A stretch of DNA of 64,000 nt, from positions 806,001 through 870,000 of the forward strand of contig NW_024104909.1 of NCBI RefSeq assembly GCF_003945595.2, given 5' to 3'. How positions within the stretch are numbered: the stretch's first letter is position 1; each line of letters begins with the position of its first letter. Positions 26,662-40,076 of the stretch are shown here, piece by piece. Origin of the DNA: Pipra filicauda (taxonomy: Eukaryota > Chordata > Aves > Passeriformes > Pipridae). Under the pieces are notes generated by a model. The model saw nothing but the letters and a program-made list of their open reading frames with translations. It was not told the DNA's origin and made no database searches. Both the position numbers and the translations under genes were made by a program.

Positions 26662-29600
26662 TCACATCGTCCGGCTGTACTCGATGCCGCTCTTGGCAGA
26701 GATGCCAGACCAGGGCAGGAGGCTGCACAGGAGGCTCTGGGCTTGCCGGTATATCCTCTGGGGAATGGAGCATGGGCTCAGGCTGGCTAGTGTGGATCCA
26801 ATGTGCTGTAGGTAGTCAGTGGCCACCAGTTAAGGACAAAAACAGTTACACTGTGACTTAAGAAACACGTGAAATCGCTCCGTGCACAGTGGAAGCTGCC
26901 CTGCTCACTCAGATCTGCTCCTTGCATTCATTGCCACCACCTGTCTGTCAAAAGCAGGTCTGTTCTCCCCTGTAAAAGACAGTTTGGGAATGCTGGCTCC
27001 AATTGTGTGGGAAATACCTCCTCTAAGCAGCTGCCTGTTCTCTTTGCACTCCATGGCAAGTTCCTGTGGGGATGGCAATCCATCCCCCTGCCCTGGGAGG
27101 TTGGGATTGACCAGCTACACCTGGGAAAAAGGGGTTTCTTTCCATGATTTGGTGACCTGAAACAAACTCTCTAAGTCAGTGTGAGAGCAGCCTGCTGAGA
27201 TCCAGGCCAGGCTCACAGGGGATCCCAAGTCACAGGAAGCAAGACCAATAGTTTCTCTGCCATGTTCCATGCAGGCCAAATCCTGCACACCACAAGCCGA
27301 AGCATGCCCTGCACTTTGGCCTAACACCAGCATTCACTATCACTGGCATCAGACTTGCTCCAGAAATCCTAGGCTGACTCCCTGACCTGTTCCCAGAGGA
27401 GCTGGGGGAGCCTGGGGACACACGGATCACTGTCAAATCCCTCTATCATCGCCTTCCTTCCAACTTCAGGTTAAACTCACATCCGAGCAGGCAGCAGTCC
27501 CCACACTTTGGTGGGTTGCTGTTGTTAACCCCAAACATGGCTTGGCCTGTGCTCAGCAGGTAAAGGATATAAGATTGTCCAGGGTGGGTGCCCGCCGTTG
27601 ATGTAGAGGACATAGGTGAAGCCATCTTTGAGGACCCCTCTGATGGAATAGTAATAGGGGAGATAGTGGTGCTGTTTAAAGTCTCTGTTTTCATAGAAGT
27701 TTATTGCTGTGTTGTTGGTGGTGAGGACGTGCAGGTAGATGGCTTTGCAGTGGTCCTGGGCAGTGGTGGAGATGTGGTCCTTCAAACTCTCCAGCAAGAG
27801 TGAACCTGTGGAAAGGAAGAGCAGCAGGATCACAGTGTGGAGCCTTCCTCAGCATGAGGGCTCGTGGGGCTCAGCTGAGTCCTCCTGCACCAGTGTCTGA
27901 GCAGGGATTGCTGCACATCCCTGAGGGCCCCAAATCCCACACAGTTCTCAGAGGATCATGCTAGGTGGTTTTAATATGAATCTCATCTCACCTATAAGCA
28001 TGGCTTCAAAAAACAGAGATTTTAAAGACACAGATCTCTGACTCAATAACCACAGGGATGAGCCAGACATGGGACAATGTCACCCATCCCCAGTGGAGCA
28101 GCTCCCAGCTGTGGGGAAGGTCACTGAGTCATTTTCAATGGTATCACTTCCACCCCATACATTTATTTATTTCAGAGCCATTTAAAACAGCAGAGTGTCA
28201 AAACAGAGCTTCACAAGCAGGTTATTGCCCTGTGTCTGCTGAACTCAAAATCTAACAACTGGTGGGTTTTGAAGATCCCTTCTAAGGAAGAGAGCAGAGG
28301 CACAGTCTCACTCAACCTGGATTTGGTGCAGCCAGCAGGAAAAACCAGAGGAGGGCACAGAGGATACTCCAGCCCCAAGAGACAAGACCTGGAGGTTCAT
28401 CCACACCACCTCAACACGGCACAGTGGACCCAGCAGAACCTGCATGGGAACTTCTCCCATCAGGTGTGGTAACACCAGGCTAAAGGATCAGCCTGACTAA
28501 TACACACAGGTGAGGTGGCTGCTGCTCTTTCACAATCCCCAGGATCTGCAAACCCAAAATATACTGAGAGACATCAACAATACAGCAGTTCAGTTTAGTT
28601 ATGACATATTCCAGTCTTGAAACCTCACAGAAATCCAGCTGTCCTCTGGTTTAAGAATAGCAGAGAACTAGAAACCAAAACCTTTTACTGTCTTCCAGGG
28701 AAAAATCAGAGCTTTAGTGCTCAGCAGCATGCCTGGGGTGAAGAGCCTCCTGCATGAAAAGCTTCAGCTTCAAACACCAGCAGAAAAACTCTCAAAAGAA
28801 AGGTCTCAGAAAAAGCAGCAGCAGCTTCTTTAGGCTGTGTTGCTACAGGGACAAGTTCAAAGGTTTTGAGAGAGGACGGTAACATGCTGTGTAGATGAAA
28901 TGGATGCAGGAAATACTGACTCTGATGGGAGAAAATTCCAGCAAGATGGAGCTGGGAAAAAAAATGAGGACTTGGAAACTGAAAGGAGACTCAAAACCAC
29001 CACAATTTTACAGAATACCCCTTTACCACCTTCTCTGAACATCATTCTGTGGCATTTCAATGCAAGGTTTAAACACAGTGCTCTCTCTGAGGACTCTCTG
29101 GTCATTTCTTTGTGCATCCTATCAGTTTGTCCCTTTCCAAACATGGCTGGGGGAGAAGGGAGGAGTTGGAGATAATGAGTTATACCTGCATCCACTGAAG
29201 AGATCCCAGGTGTGCAACCCAGGACCACGCTGCCAAACCTGGCCTGTTCCCTTTTGCAGATGAAAGATACAGATCCTGCCTGAAATCACCCCAGAAGGGC
29301 AGCATTTGGTGACAGAGCACACCCTGCTCTAGGCAGAGGTAAAGCCCTTCTGAACTGCAGGATTCCAAATGGCTGCAGGAACGCTGCATGTGGCAGCAGA
29401 CATTCAGAGCTGGCTTGTCCAGGCATTTGAGATCTAACCAGGTCCAAGTTACACTCTTTTTCCAGTTCCCTTTGTCATTTTCTAACTGTTTGTTCTATGT
29501 GTTGAAGCTGAAAGCTTAAAAGCAGCTCTATTTTCTGCCTCAGGGATCAGGCTGCTGATACCCATAAGAGAAAATCATTTCAAACCCTGCTCCAGGGTGA

Positions 29601-32600
29601 GGTTCTCACACTTATAGTCAGTCTCAGCAGCAGGGCTGTGAGTTTTTGGTGTGCTCAGCTGGCCCCTGGGAACAAGATGGACAAAGCCCTGTGCTCTTTG
29701 GAAATATTTGCATATTGTGTTGTGTCCACACCAGTAAAAAGCTCTCAGTGCAGCTGCACTGACACCAGGCAGGAGATGTAGGTGCATCACCTTCCCACCT
29801 GCTGGTATCAGTCAGGGGTAAGCCTTTCCTACAGGGATATGCTGGAGCTCCTTCAGTCACACCACTGGCAAATGAGAGCAACAGTTGTCACTGGGCAGCA
29901 TCTTACCTATTCCATGTTTTCTGAACTCCTTCACCACTCCAAGACTCAAGATGTAAGCAACTTGAGTGTCCACAGGAAAATTGGAAGCTAGGATGTCTCC
30001 ATCCTGAGTAGAGATAAGACAAGTTATTTAGTAGGGTACCCGGGGAGGCACAGGAGAAAGCAGAAATCCTGTACTGGAACACCTGAAAACAAGGCTAAAG
30101 CAGGAATCTTCTCTTCACTGAACAGTCTTAGCTGAAGTTTTTGGAAAGGAAGTTCAAAAATCCAAGCACGGTTCCTTTGGGGCTATTCCTACTTTCATAT
30201 CATCTTCCCAGACACAGAACACAAATCATGGTGTTTCCTGACTATAGACATTACCTGTGGCCTTAGGGACAGAACATACTGGCTTTCTTTACCAGGAAGG
30301 ATTCAAAGTGCCAGTTCTGGAGTCACCCATCAGTGTCTAAATCAACCCAGCAGGTCCTCTTGGCCTGCAAGCTCCACCTGAGCTGGACATCCCTGCACTG
30401 CTGCAGAGGACAAGGAGCACGTTCCACAAGCCCAACTGCTGGAGCAGTGGCTGAATAAGCCCTTGGCTTCCAGCTTGGCTGGGACAAGAGCCTTTTGTTA
30501 GAGTTGCTGAAAGTGCAGCTTCTGACTTTGATGAGCTTTGAGGTGAAGCCAGATAGCTGAAGTGAAGAGACCCATGCTGCTCAGTGCTCTCAGCTCCTGT
30601 GAATGTTGGGATTTTTGTTTAACCACAACACTGATGGCCTTTCAGGGGTTATGAACCCTCTGCACTGCCCCTGCTTTTTTTTAGTGGTCTTCTCCCACAC
30701 TGTGCTCAGTGACCATCACTTCTCTCCCTCTCTGCTGTACTGTGTTGTCTCTCCTGACCTCCAAGCTGTATTATCTCTGAAGCTCAAGCTCTTTGCAGGT
30801 TGGTTACCTCCCCTCTGGGTTCGAGATAGGGACTGTGAAAATGGAGGGGTTTCTGCAGGAAGTCACCAGAGTGACTCTCCCAGTACAGCTGAGAAAGCTC
30901 TTAAGTAAAAAAGGTAGAGGTTTCTTCTCCCACAGCTACACATCCTGCAGTCACCAGGGACACTGAACACAGCCAGGCAACAGTTAAATGCCTCCTGCAC
31001 AGGTATTTGGGATTACACCTGCATGACCTGATCCCTCAGCTTCCCATCAGGCCATGGGCTGCAGCAGGAAGAGACTCTGTGGCACCAGGCTCATGTGTTC
31101 AGACACGTCCCCCCACCCAGGCTCCGTTAGCTGGAATCAGCACACGCTTCATCCCCTAAATTAACTCAGGGTCAAGTGTCTGAATAGAAGGGGGAAAAAA
31201 ATACCCCAAGGAGGTCCCACCCCCGTTAACCACGGCAAGAGGTGGATTATGTCACTGGAGCTCAGTGCAGGGACGTACCTCCTTGTGCACCTTCGTTCTG
31301 CTCTTGATCTCTGCCACTATCATGCCCACGATGGAGCCTCTGTAGGTGGCTGCGAGGGAAAAGAACTTCTTGTTGGAAGTGATATCTCGGTACCATGAGT
31401 CAGGGTACCTGGGAAGGAAGGGAAAACCAGGAATGTTTCAGGATGCAAAACCCACGTGCCGAGATGCTCAACTGGAAACAGCTGTTGCCCCCCCTTTGGT
31501 ACAATGGCATCGTATAATGGCCTCCTTGCCTTGCTAAGAGAGCCACATTTTTGGTTTACATTCACTGCCCAGAGCTTTCAATTCCATCTTTAGCAAGTTA
31601 TTTTTAAATGCAAGATCCATCTGCCCTCATCTAAAAGCGTAAGGATCTCATTAATTTGATACATGTGTAAAAAAAATACTGCATATTGGAACAACAAAAA
31701 AAAAAATCACACCACCAGCCTCCAACTCTCCTCCTCCTTCTGCAGACACAAAAGGGAGACTGGGGTACTCATTTATTTCAAAATGAGAGTTCAGCCTTGC
31801 ATTTAAAAGAAATCTACAAACTCAAAATATTATGAATGCTTTTGCTGATTTGTTATATTTTATACAATCTTATTTATAATCTGCTTAAATCTTCTATAAG
31901 CCTTCTCAACAAAGCTAAAGAAAAAAAAAACCCTTGAAGCCTACAGCTGTGGTTTCCTTGGATGCTTTAGGCCAGAAATCTGTCACTGTCCCCCAGAAAA
32001 GTTCCTCATTCCTGTGCTTTTGCAGTCATGGGCATTTACCAAATGGGGGCCTGGGGAACTGACCTGGGACAGGCTGAGATCAGCTTTAAGCCAGACCTTT
32101 GGGAGCAACAGTGATGCTGAGGACACAAGGAAGTACTGCTCATTTCCCCTGGGACATTCAGAAGGACAATCCCTCAGGAACAGCTGCTCCCTGCTGGTTT
32201 GGTTTGGCTCTGAGGGCGTTTCCTCAGCACATGCTCCAGGACACAACTTCCTTTCACAGGGATGCTGTCCTTTTGCCTGGAGGAGTGCCCCTTTCCCCAC
32301 CTCATTCACAGTCTTTCCCAAAGCCCATTTTCCTGCCACAATCTGCACACAGGAACTTGCTGATGCCTTCAGGCCAGGGCAGCAAAGGGCTGTTACAGCA
32401 ACACCAGCACAGTGCACAGAATATTCCGAACCTGCTGCTGTCCTGGCAACAGCCCAGATGGCTGCAGAGCCTTTGGAGTCAGCTCCAAAGTGGACCAGTG
32501 CAGGCTCCCAGCCTTTGTTTCAGATCCCCCCCGAGCCAGTGACGTACTCTATTGGGAACCAGTCTCCACAGAGCTGTTTCACTGTGTCTATGTCATCGTG

Positions 32601-32657
32601 GCACAGCAGGCGCAGGTTCACGTCCGTCAGTGCAGTCGGGGGCACCTCCTCTGTCAT
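26662..32657 (-). CDS. NAA60: NAA60, Golgi N-alpha-acetyltransferase (NatF)
   Basis: A GNAT-fold enzyme that acetylates N-termini of transmembrane proteins on the cytosolic face of the Golgi. Coding exons on the minus strand, in order: 32657-32548, 31408-31279, 30003-29907, 27805-27571 and 26818-26662. They give 242 residues, the human length. The start MTEEVPPTALTD is preceded by an in-frame TGA three bases upstream, which fixes it. The acetyl-CoA loop RKHGIG is at residues 108-113. The catalytic residues described for human, Tyr97 and His138, fall at exactly those numbers. The C-terminal segment, ending GIEYSRTM, forms the membrane-associating helices in the family. The last intron (26819-27570) lacks GT-AG ends and is described separately; joining across it gives Ile-Phe-Asp where mammals have Ile-Leu-Asp. 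Identity is very secure. Confidence 0.96.
26819..27570 (-). other. NAA60: AT-AC U12-type intron of NAA60
   Basis: Read on the minus strand the intron opens with ATATCCTTT (27570-27562), the exact consensus of an AT-AC minor-spliceosome donor. It ends in CAC (26821-26819). A perfect U12 branch motif, TCCTTAAC, lies at 26836-26829, its second A 12 bases from the exon. Joining these ends is the only choice I found that restores the conserved protein across the border (PPWTI to DYLQHIG). No GT-AG pair does so. Confidence 0.9.
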
Positions 32658-35600
32658 TCACGCCTGCAAGGACAGGAGGCACGTGAGGAACGAGGGAGGA
32701 CAGGGGCTGATCCCACCTCCAAGCACCGGGAGGATCTTGGCCTTGATAAAGCTGTTTTTCCCCAGCAAAACGAATTTTCAGGAGAGATGAAGCAAAACAT
32801 GGCAACGTTCATTCGAGAAATAACTTGAAGCCGCGTTGCCCACAGGATAAGCCCAGCTCGCTGCTCAGCCCAACCCACCCCTCCAGCCCTGCATCCATGC
32901 CCATCCCGCTCCCTGTGAGCACAGTATGGTGTGCACATGGCCACAAATCCTTCCAAAAAGAGCTCAGGGTGCTGCATTAAATAAGCCAACAATGTGCCAA
33001 GTGTACCTTATGTTGCATGGAGCTCTTCAAATGTCTGTGCAGGACCAACATTTTGTTAAAACAAAACTGAACAAACAGCTTAAAAAGGAAGCACTGCTAG
33101 AAGAGCATTTAGAAAGTCCCCTTGCACAAACCTGCCATCTCCAGTGAGTACATATGCAGAGGATTTCAACTCTTTAAAATGTTCATTTTGTTTAACCTAT
33201 GCTGGTGAAATGAGACTTAGTTTCACTCCCCTCGTTCCCACGTGGCACAGTTCCTCAAGGGCTGGCTTTCCAGCCCGGCAGAGACCAGTCAAATACAGAA
33301 ATCCCAGGACACCTTTTCTCCATAGCACTGCCATGATCCACTAACCACGTACAGGACACTGGCTGCAATGTCTTCAGCCTTTTTAACAAGGCACCAGAGG
33401 GAAAGGAGCAAGTGATAACTGAAGTGGTTGTAAAAGCATTTGCAGCACTGATGCATGAACGGAGAACAGGCTTCAGGCAGGACAAAACCCCACATGAGAT
33501 CGACAAGGCACAGCAACTCCAAGAGTCAGTTCCCTTGTCTCTTGCTCCAGCCCTCCCAGGTCGAAGAACCAGACCAGGATGCAAAGGAAAGAAAAGCCAA
33601 ACCCACCACCCTTAACAAAAATAAATGACTTGAAATTTTTACTTTTCGCGATTTTAAGAGTCTCAAATCTTGGTTTCAAAATGCCAAGTTATAAGGGAAA
33701 TGCTGCACACAGCAGTGTTTGTCTGTGCCCTCCTGGTGAAAGGGATGCTCAGCTTTCCAATCCTCTTGATTTAGAGCTCAGAGCTGGAGAAGGAACAGAT
33801 TTAACACACTGGACTGCCATTTGAGCAGCTTCTACACAAAAGTTGTAACTGGCAAAGTTACAACTTACAATCTGGCAATTAACTGTAAGTAATTAAACTT
33901 ACTTTGTCAGATACAGTTGCTCTGTGACTTTGTGCAAAGATGCACAAAAGGAGCAGGCACAGCAGTGAACCCCATCTGATGTGTTTTGACAGCACACAAC
34001 CGTGTGCGATCGCTCTCCTAAAAATACTGAACACCCCCTTTCCACTGTACCCCTCAGAAAAAAAACAGGTTAAGGCACAAAACCCACATTCTGTCCCCAA
34101 ATTTCTCTTTTAAGGCACATAAACCAGTTTTTTTCTGCAGCTCCACTGGATGAGAGGGTAGAGAACAATTCCCAGTTAGCACAACACAAAGATATTCAGA
34201 ATCCCCGGATGTCGGGGTCCTTGGAATTCAATATCAGTGCTGAGAGAGCTCCAACAGCTCTTGAAAAAGATGAAATAGGGTGGGTTTCTTCAAGCAAAGG
34301 ATCCCTCCCAGACACAGCTTTCCTCCCCATGACTGCTTCTACATATTTCCTGGAGAAAGGGATCCGTAATAGTGATGTGGATCACTTGTTCTCCTCCAAA
34401 GAATTCCTTAAAAAGAATCACAGCTATTTCCCAGCCTATTCTAGGACTGTGTTGCTTATTTACTGAGCAGCCTACAGTGTTCACGATCAGTCCAGATGCC
34501 AGTTTCAAAACAGCTTAAGCACCTATAAAAACAGTACTTCTTGCTGCCTTTAGAACTCATTTTACACTCCTAGAATTGCCTCAAGTCCCCCGAGGCTGGA
34601 CTTGCAACCCCGTCATGGCAGAGCACACGCTCTCCACCAACCCCTGATGACCTTTTAAGAAGCCTCAGCTTTACCCCGTGGGATCCTGAAGGAAGGAAGG
34701 AAGGGCACGTTCACTGGCTGTGGCTGATCTGATCCACATCACTCCTGCCTGATGGTGTGGACCCCAGGCCCACCCTCCCACTCCTCCCACCCTTGCCAGA
34801 CCCTTTGCTGAGCCATTTCAGAGCAGTGACACACCACAGGATCACTTTTCTTGAGAAGTTTTAATGCTCCTGTAAGGCAACACCCCTTCTCAGGCAATGC
34901 TCGCAGCATTAATAAATCAGAGAGAAATGAAACCACCATGCCAGAACCATTATTTTTCCTAATGAGTACAAAAGGCAGGGCCCAGGAGCAGAGTGAGCCA
35001 GCAGCCGCTTCGGGAGAGGCAGAGCCAGCACAGGACACATTCCTGTGAGGATTAGTCCATGTGTATCTAACACTACATTCTCAAAGAGCTGGGCAAGCAT
35101 TACACATTATCCTGGAGCTGAAGCCAGCCTTAAAAAAGTAATCCATGACTGTTTTGTTGAACCGGGTAATTCCCCTCCCCTCAAATTCAGACATCAGGAC
35201 TGGTTGTGTTTGCAGGGACTCACTCCATGACCTGATCTGGATGCTGCAGCACATTTAAGGAACATTCAGGACATCTGTCTGGCAGTATGTCCAGCCACAG
35301 GGTTTTAGGAGAGCAGAGCCTGCCCCTTCCTCTCTGGCCAGGCCTTGCAGCAGTAAGAGGCTGTCAGAGACTGAAACGGGTAATGATTTATGCATTCTAG
35401 GAGACTTTTGCAGGCTTTTGACCTCTGATGGGCAGTTGGGCCCATCCCTCCCTCCAGTGCTGAAGGTGTCAAGCCCTGAAAAGGCAGAAAGAGCCGAGTT
35501 TACACCTCTGATGGCCCATCCTCCCCTCTGCCAATCTTGAAAGGCGGGAACCAGGCCAGACACAGAAACTCTGCTCAGGCCCAGGGAGAGGTTGGAGGCT

Positions 35601-38600
35601 CGAGGCACGGCCCGTGACACTGACCATGGGTATAATAACTCATAACTTCTTGGCGTGTGGGGGCTTCCCTCCTTCACCCCCAGCACATCAAGGCCACCAC
35701 CTCAACTGACAGACGTGGAAGCTGCAACTCCCAAGTGTCATCGCTGGACCCCGTGGGCGGTGACTGTGACCACCAGAGAAGAAATCCCAGGCAAGTCAAC
35801 CCCCTTCATACCCAGGTGACAGCTCTCCATGGAGACCTGGGAAACACCCAAGACCACGTCCTGCCCCTGAGCACAGCCAAAGTCCTGAGCAAAACCCTCA
35901 GCCAGCACAGTGACCAGAGCATCACTTTTATGGTCAGCTTAGTTTTAGAGGACAAAAATATATGTTTGGAAGCACAAAAACAAACAAACAAACCCCCAGT
36001 ATCGGTGTAAAATACAACTCTAGGCTTGATGAAAGTTAAAAGGGCCATTAGGGGTTTCGAGGTAGCAACACTGACAACCCAAGTTCTGACCTTTGAGATC
36101 AAGTGGTGGCTGCTGTGAAGCCAAACACAGGCTCCAGGGACATGTGGTTAACTGAAGGAGGTCCACGGCCATTTTGGAAAAGCCAAAATGAAGTTATCTT
36201 ATTTCTTTTAATGTCTTTGTTCACATGATGGCCACGGTCTGGGAAGGGCGTGGTTAACATCACCCACTGCCTCTGCTCCCAGGGGAGCACAGTGGGTGCT
36301 CCCTCACCCCACTGTTAAACGGAAAACACTGAGGAGGATTGTAAATGAGCCAGCATTTCATGTTTTATTTAATATCTCATGCTTATGAAGGGATTGTGCA
36401 GCTAAACTTTTGAAAAAGCTCTGAGGACATCCTTTTCCAAAATACTGCAGGTCAGTACTCAGCACTGAATTCCCTTTCCTACCTAAAACCTGCAGATATT
36501 AACACACAGCAAATTCATTTCAAAAATACAGGAAAGCATAAAGGTTTTGAGCATTTCTACTACCCTTCTGCCTTGCTCTGTTGAAACAAATCTTACAAAA
36601 TGTTTTGGCCTCAGGTGTAATGGGCAGCTCAGAGGAACCTATCAAATTCTTCTGACAAACATTTAGCAGTAATGGAAGTTGGATGAACAGAAATAGTAAG
36701 CACATTACTAAATTAGCCAACGTGACATATAGTTTTAAATTAAAGCACGTTGTAAGGCCTAAACTTACTATCTAAAAATAATCTCTGGCATCAATAAGCT
36801 CTGGCTTTAATGAGCTAAAGGACAGCATTTCACAATTTTGTCTAAAAGGCAGCAGAACCTTTGGCTCCCAGCATCAGCCCAAGCAATGGCTGAGGCTCCA
36901 GGAATTCTTTATCCCTGTTCACTGAGCACAAAGACCTGAGTACAGGCACTGACAGATTTCTACCACTAGCATTTCCAGGCAGTTCTCATTTTCAGACAGG
37001 TGCAGGGACAGTTTCTTTATTTGAACCAGAACCAGATGCTTCGCAGCTAAGAAACCTCAACTCAGGCTTTTCTCGAGAGCAGGAAGTTTTCTTTCCCTCT
37101 TGAAGTTCTTGTATTTAAACAACAACAAGAAAGTCTACATCAGACCCCATTTCTAGAGAAACAGGCAGCCACACAGAAGCAGCACTCTTAATCCAACAGG
37201 GTGTTCAAATGCAGGATAAAGCCTGATGCTGGCTAGACTTCGGCAGGCAGCTGCTTAAACGTGCTTGAAAATCCCTCGAGCACTTCCATACCCACAAAAA
37301 CGTGGCCAAGTGGTTCTGCAAGTTAAGATTTCCCTTGTTTAGCACTGTTAGACATGTTTTAACAACATTTCTGCCTTGTGCAGCCAGTAAAAATGAGTGG
37401 GACAATGAACTGTCACAAGACACTGGTTTCATTAAGTTTTATTTGGATTTCAGTTTCCATGCAGATGAACTCATGAAATTCCCAAATAAAAATTTTATTA
37501 TCTAGCAACAAACATCACCGAATTTCCTGGCAGAATAAAAGCCAGGTAATCTAAGACTAAAGTTAAACAAATAGTAACTAGGGTTGTTTACATATATAAC
37601 TCCCAATAAGGGATGTATTGGTTTCAAATTTAGTGTTCACACAAAAACCAACGGGAGGGAATCGTCTTCACTTGCAGAAACAAAGCTAAGGCTGAAGGTC
37701 ATCAAAAGCCTTTTACTATTACTTAACAGCTAATTGAAATCAATTAATCCTGAACAGAAAGAAGCAAACCTGCAGGAAAGAGTAAAGAAAAACAATCCCT
37801 GGCAGCCCGTGGGTGTCTCTAAAGTGATCCCATAATTCAGGCAGCACTGTCCCCACGGACACACACACCCAGCCACCCTGGTATTCCCAGCACCTCCAGC
37901 ATGAAACAGTGTGGATCCTCACAGGGATGAAGATTTTCACCTCCTGGAATTCAAAGCATTTACTTGGAGCACACTCCTGTGGATTAGTAAGGATTATCTG
38001 CTGTTGTTCCACAGAGGGAAAAGGCTGAGCTCCTGCAGGCGCCTCCCAAGTACACACCAGGCACAGGCCAGGCCGGAGGAATCCCAGAGACACCGGACAA
38101 TCCGCTGGGCACAGGCAGGATGTGAGCTGGCCCTTCCCCGTGTGCCTGTGCCCAGCACTGCAGCCACACACACGTCACAGTGGCTGTATTTTACTTTGCA
38201 GACACTCCCTGGAAGGTGTACATGCACACACAGCAGGACAGAGATGGATTCCTCATGCCTGGAACCCTCACCAGAGGAGCTGCTCCAGCGCCGCCACCAA
38301 ATCCTTGTTTGTGACTCCCGTGTGGACAATCCTCAAATCCCAGTAAGGCAAGATTTCCAGGAAACAAATTCTAATGCCACCTGGCGTCCTCTCTCACTTG
38401 TAAAGAAATAGGACCAAACGAAGCCCAGACAGAATTTTAAAAGCTCCCCAAAATGCAACACAGCACCCAAAGCAGCCACAAACTCTGCTGTTGTCTGGGG
38501 ACTGTCACTTCCAGAATGCCAGCAGGAGTTTTCACAGCCAGAAGTCTTTCTACCTTGTGCCATCTGGCTCTGGGGACTTGATTTACATTAAACCATTCAA

Positions 38601-38919
38601 TGTGAACCAGTCTAATTCCCCAAAGCAGTAAAGATTTCCCTGCTGCATTTCATTTTCAGCTTACTGTGTTTTTAGGTTACTGGTCTCGCAGGGAATGTTC
38701 TACACAGACAACCCCTGTCACCAAGCTCCTTTCATTTAATACAATGAAAGTGCAACTGGATTTGAAAACATCATGAATTCATTACTAAGAATCTCAAAGA
38801 GGCAATTCCAGGACTTAGGGCAACATTATTAAAGCAATAGGAGCCAAATTTTTAAATATATTTAAATACTGACAGTATTTAAATGACAGTTCCAAGGTAC
38901 TACTTCAAGTGTGGTCACA

Positions 38920-39000
38920 GAATAAAAAAAATTAGGTTGGAAAGATATTCTGGGGTTTAACCCAACTTAGGTCAGGTTGCTCAGGCCCACACAATGTCAG
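38920..39000 (-). repeat. Degraded CR1-like fragment
   Basis: The words CACAGAAT, TTAGGTTGGAAAGAT and CAGGTTGCTCAGGCC in this order resemble the reverse complement of a CR1 3' end, but much is changed or lost. This is a weak call. Confidence 0.35.
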
Positions 39001-40049
39001 TGAGGAGCAAATCTCTTGGGATCACACAAGTTCCTTTGGATCTAAAGGTGCAACTGGAAGCTGGGGTATTTAATGTGCTGCCTACACCAAGAGCCTCCCT
39101 GTGCTATGTGAGCAATGCCATCACACCTCTACAGGTGATTTGTTACACTGTTTATCCCATTTAATGCTCCTGCTCCTTCTAGGAATCCCACAGGGGTTCA
39201 TCTGGGACAAGCAGCACACAAACCCCAGAAGACACAGTTCCCATTCCCAGTATGTTATGGAAACCAACGGGGCTTGGAGTTCACAGTCATAAACAGAACA
39301 GTGGTGGTTTCACCTCCATCCCTGTATCACATCCCACAGGAGTGCTGCCCAAAGCTGCCCTCACTTTCATTCCCTACATTAGCAGAAGGGGATGCATGGA
39401 ATGAGTGAGATTCTTAATGAGAAATCTAGGACAAAATGACTGATTCTGTGCCTTGGTCTGAAAACAACGTAATAACGTGGCTGAGAGCAGGCTCTGATGT
39501 TAATTATGTGATTTTACAACACTTCATGACACTTTTTGATCCGTGTTTTTCTGTCATTTCTACCAGAATCACAAGCACTGAGCCTCAAAGCCCTTGTGGA
39601 CCCTGGGTCACTCAGGGACATGCACTTGGAGCTCCTCACTATTTAAGTTCCTTCAGCGGGAGCTTCTTTCTGTGCAGAAAACTGCCCTCCCCAACCACCC
39701 GCCCCTGCACAGCCTCCCAGGCTGCCACACCTTGAAGATCACCCTGCTAAATCAGAATCTCACCAAACACCAAATACACCAAACAAGTCAATCTGATATC
39801 AACCCCCCCTCGTTTGGAACAGCTACAAGATTTGGCCAGAGCACACTGGACAGTCAGGGAGGCAGCACTGTCACACACACCCGGGAAAAACCTCCTGGCA
39901 TCCAGCCCTGCTCCCAGAGGCTCACCCCACGCTGCTCAGACAGTTTTTCCTCAGCTCTGAAGTTGTGAAAACACGGTTCTAAGGAACACGTTTGTACCTT
40001 GACTCCAGCTCCACACTTCACTCCCCGCTCCGCCCGGACCGGGGTGTGC

Positions 40050-40076
40050 ACAGCACAGCACAGCACAGCACGGCAC
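40050..40076 (+). repeat. (ACAGC)n pentanucleotide microsatellite
   Basis: About five copies of ACAGC, the last altered to ACGGC, in the NAA60 first intron. Confidence 0.85.
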
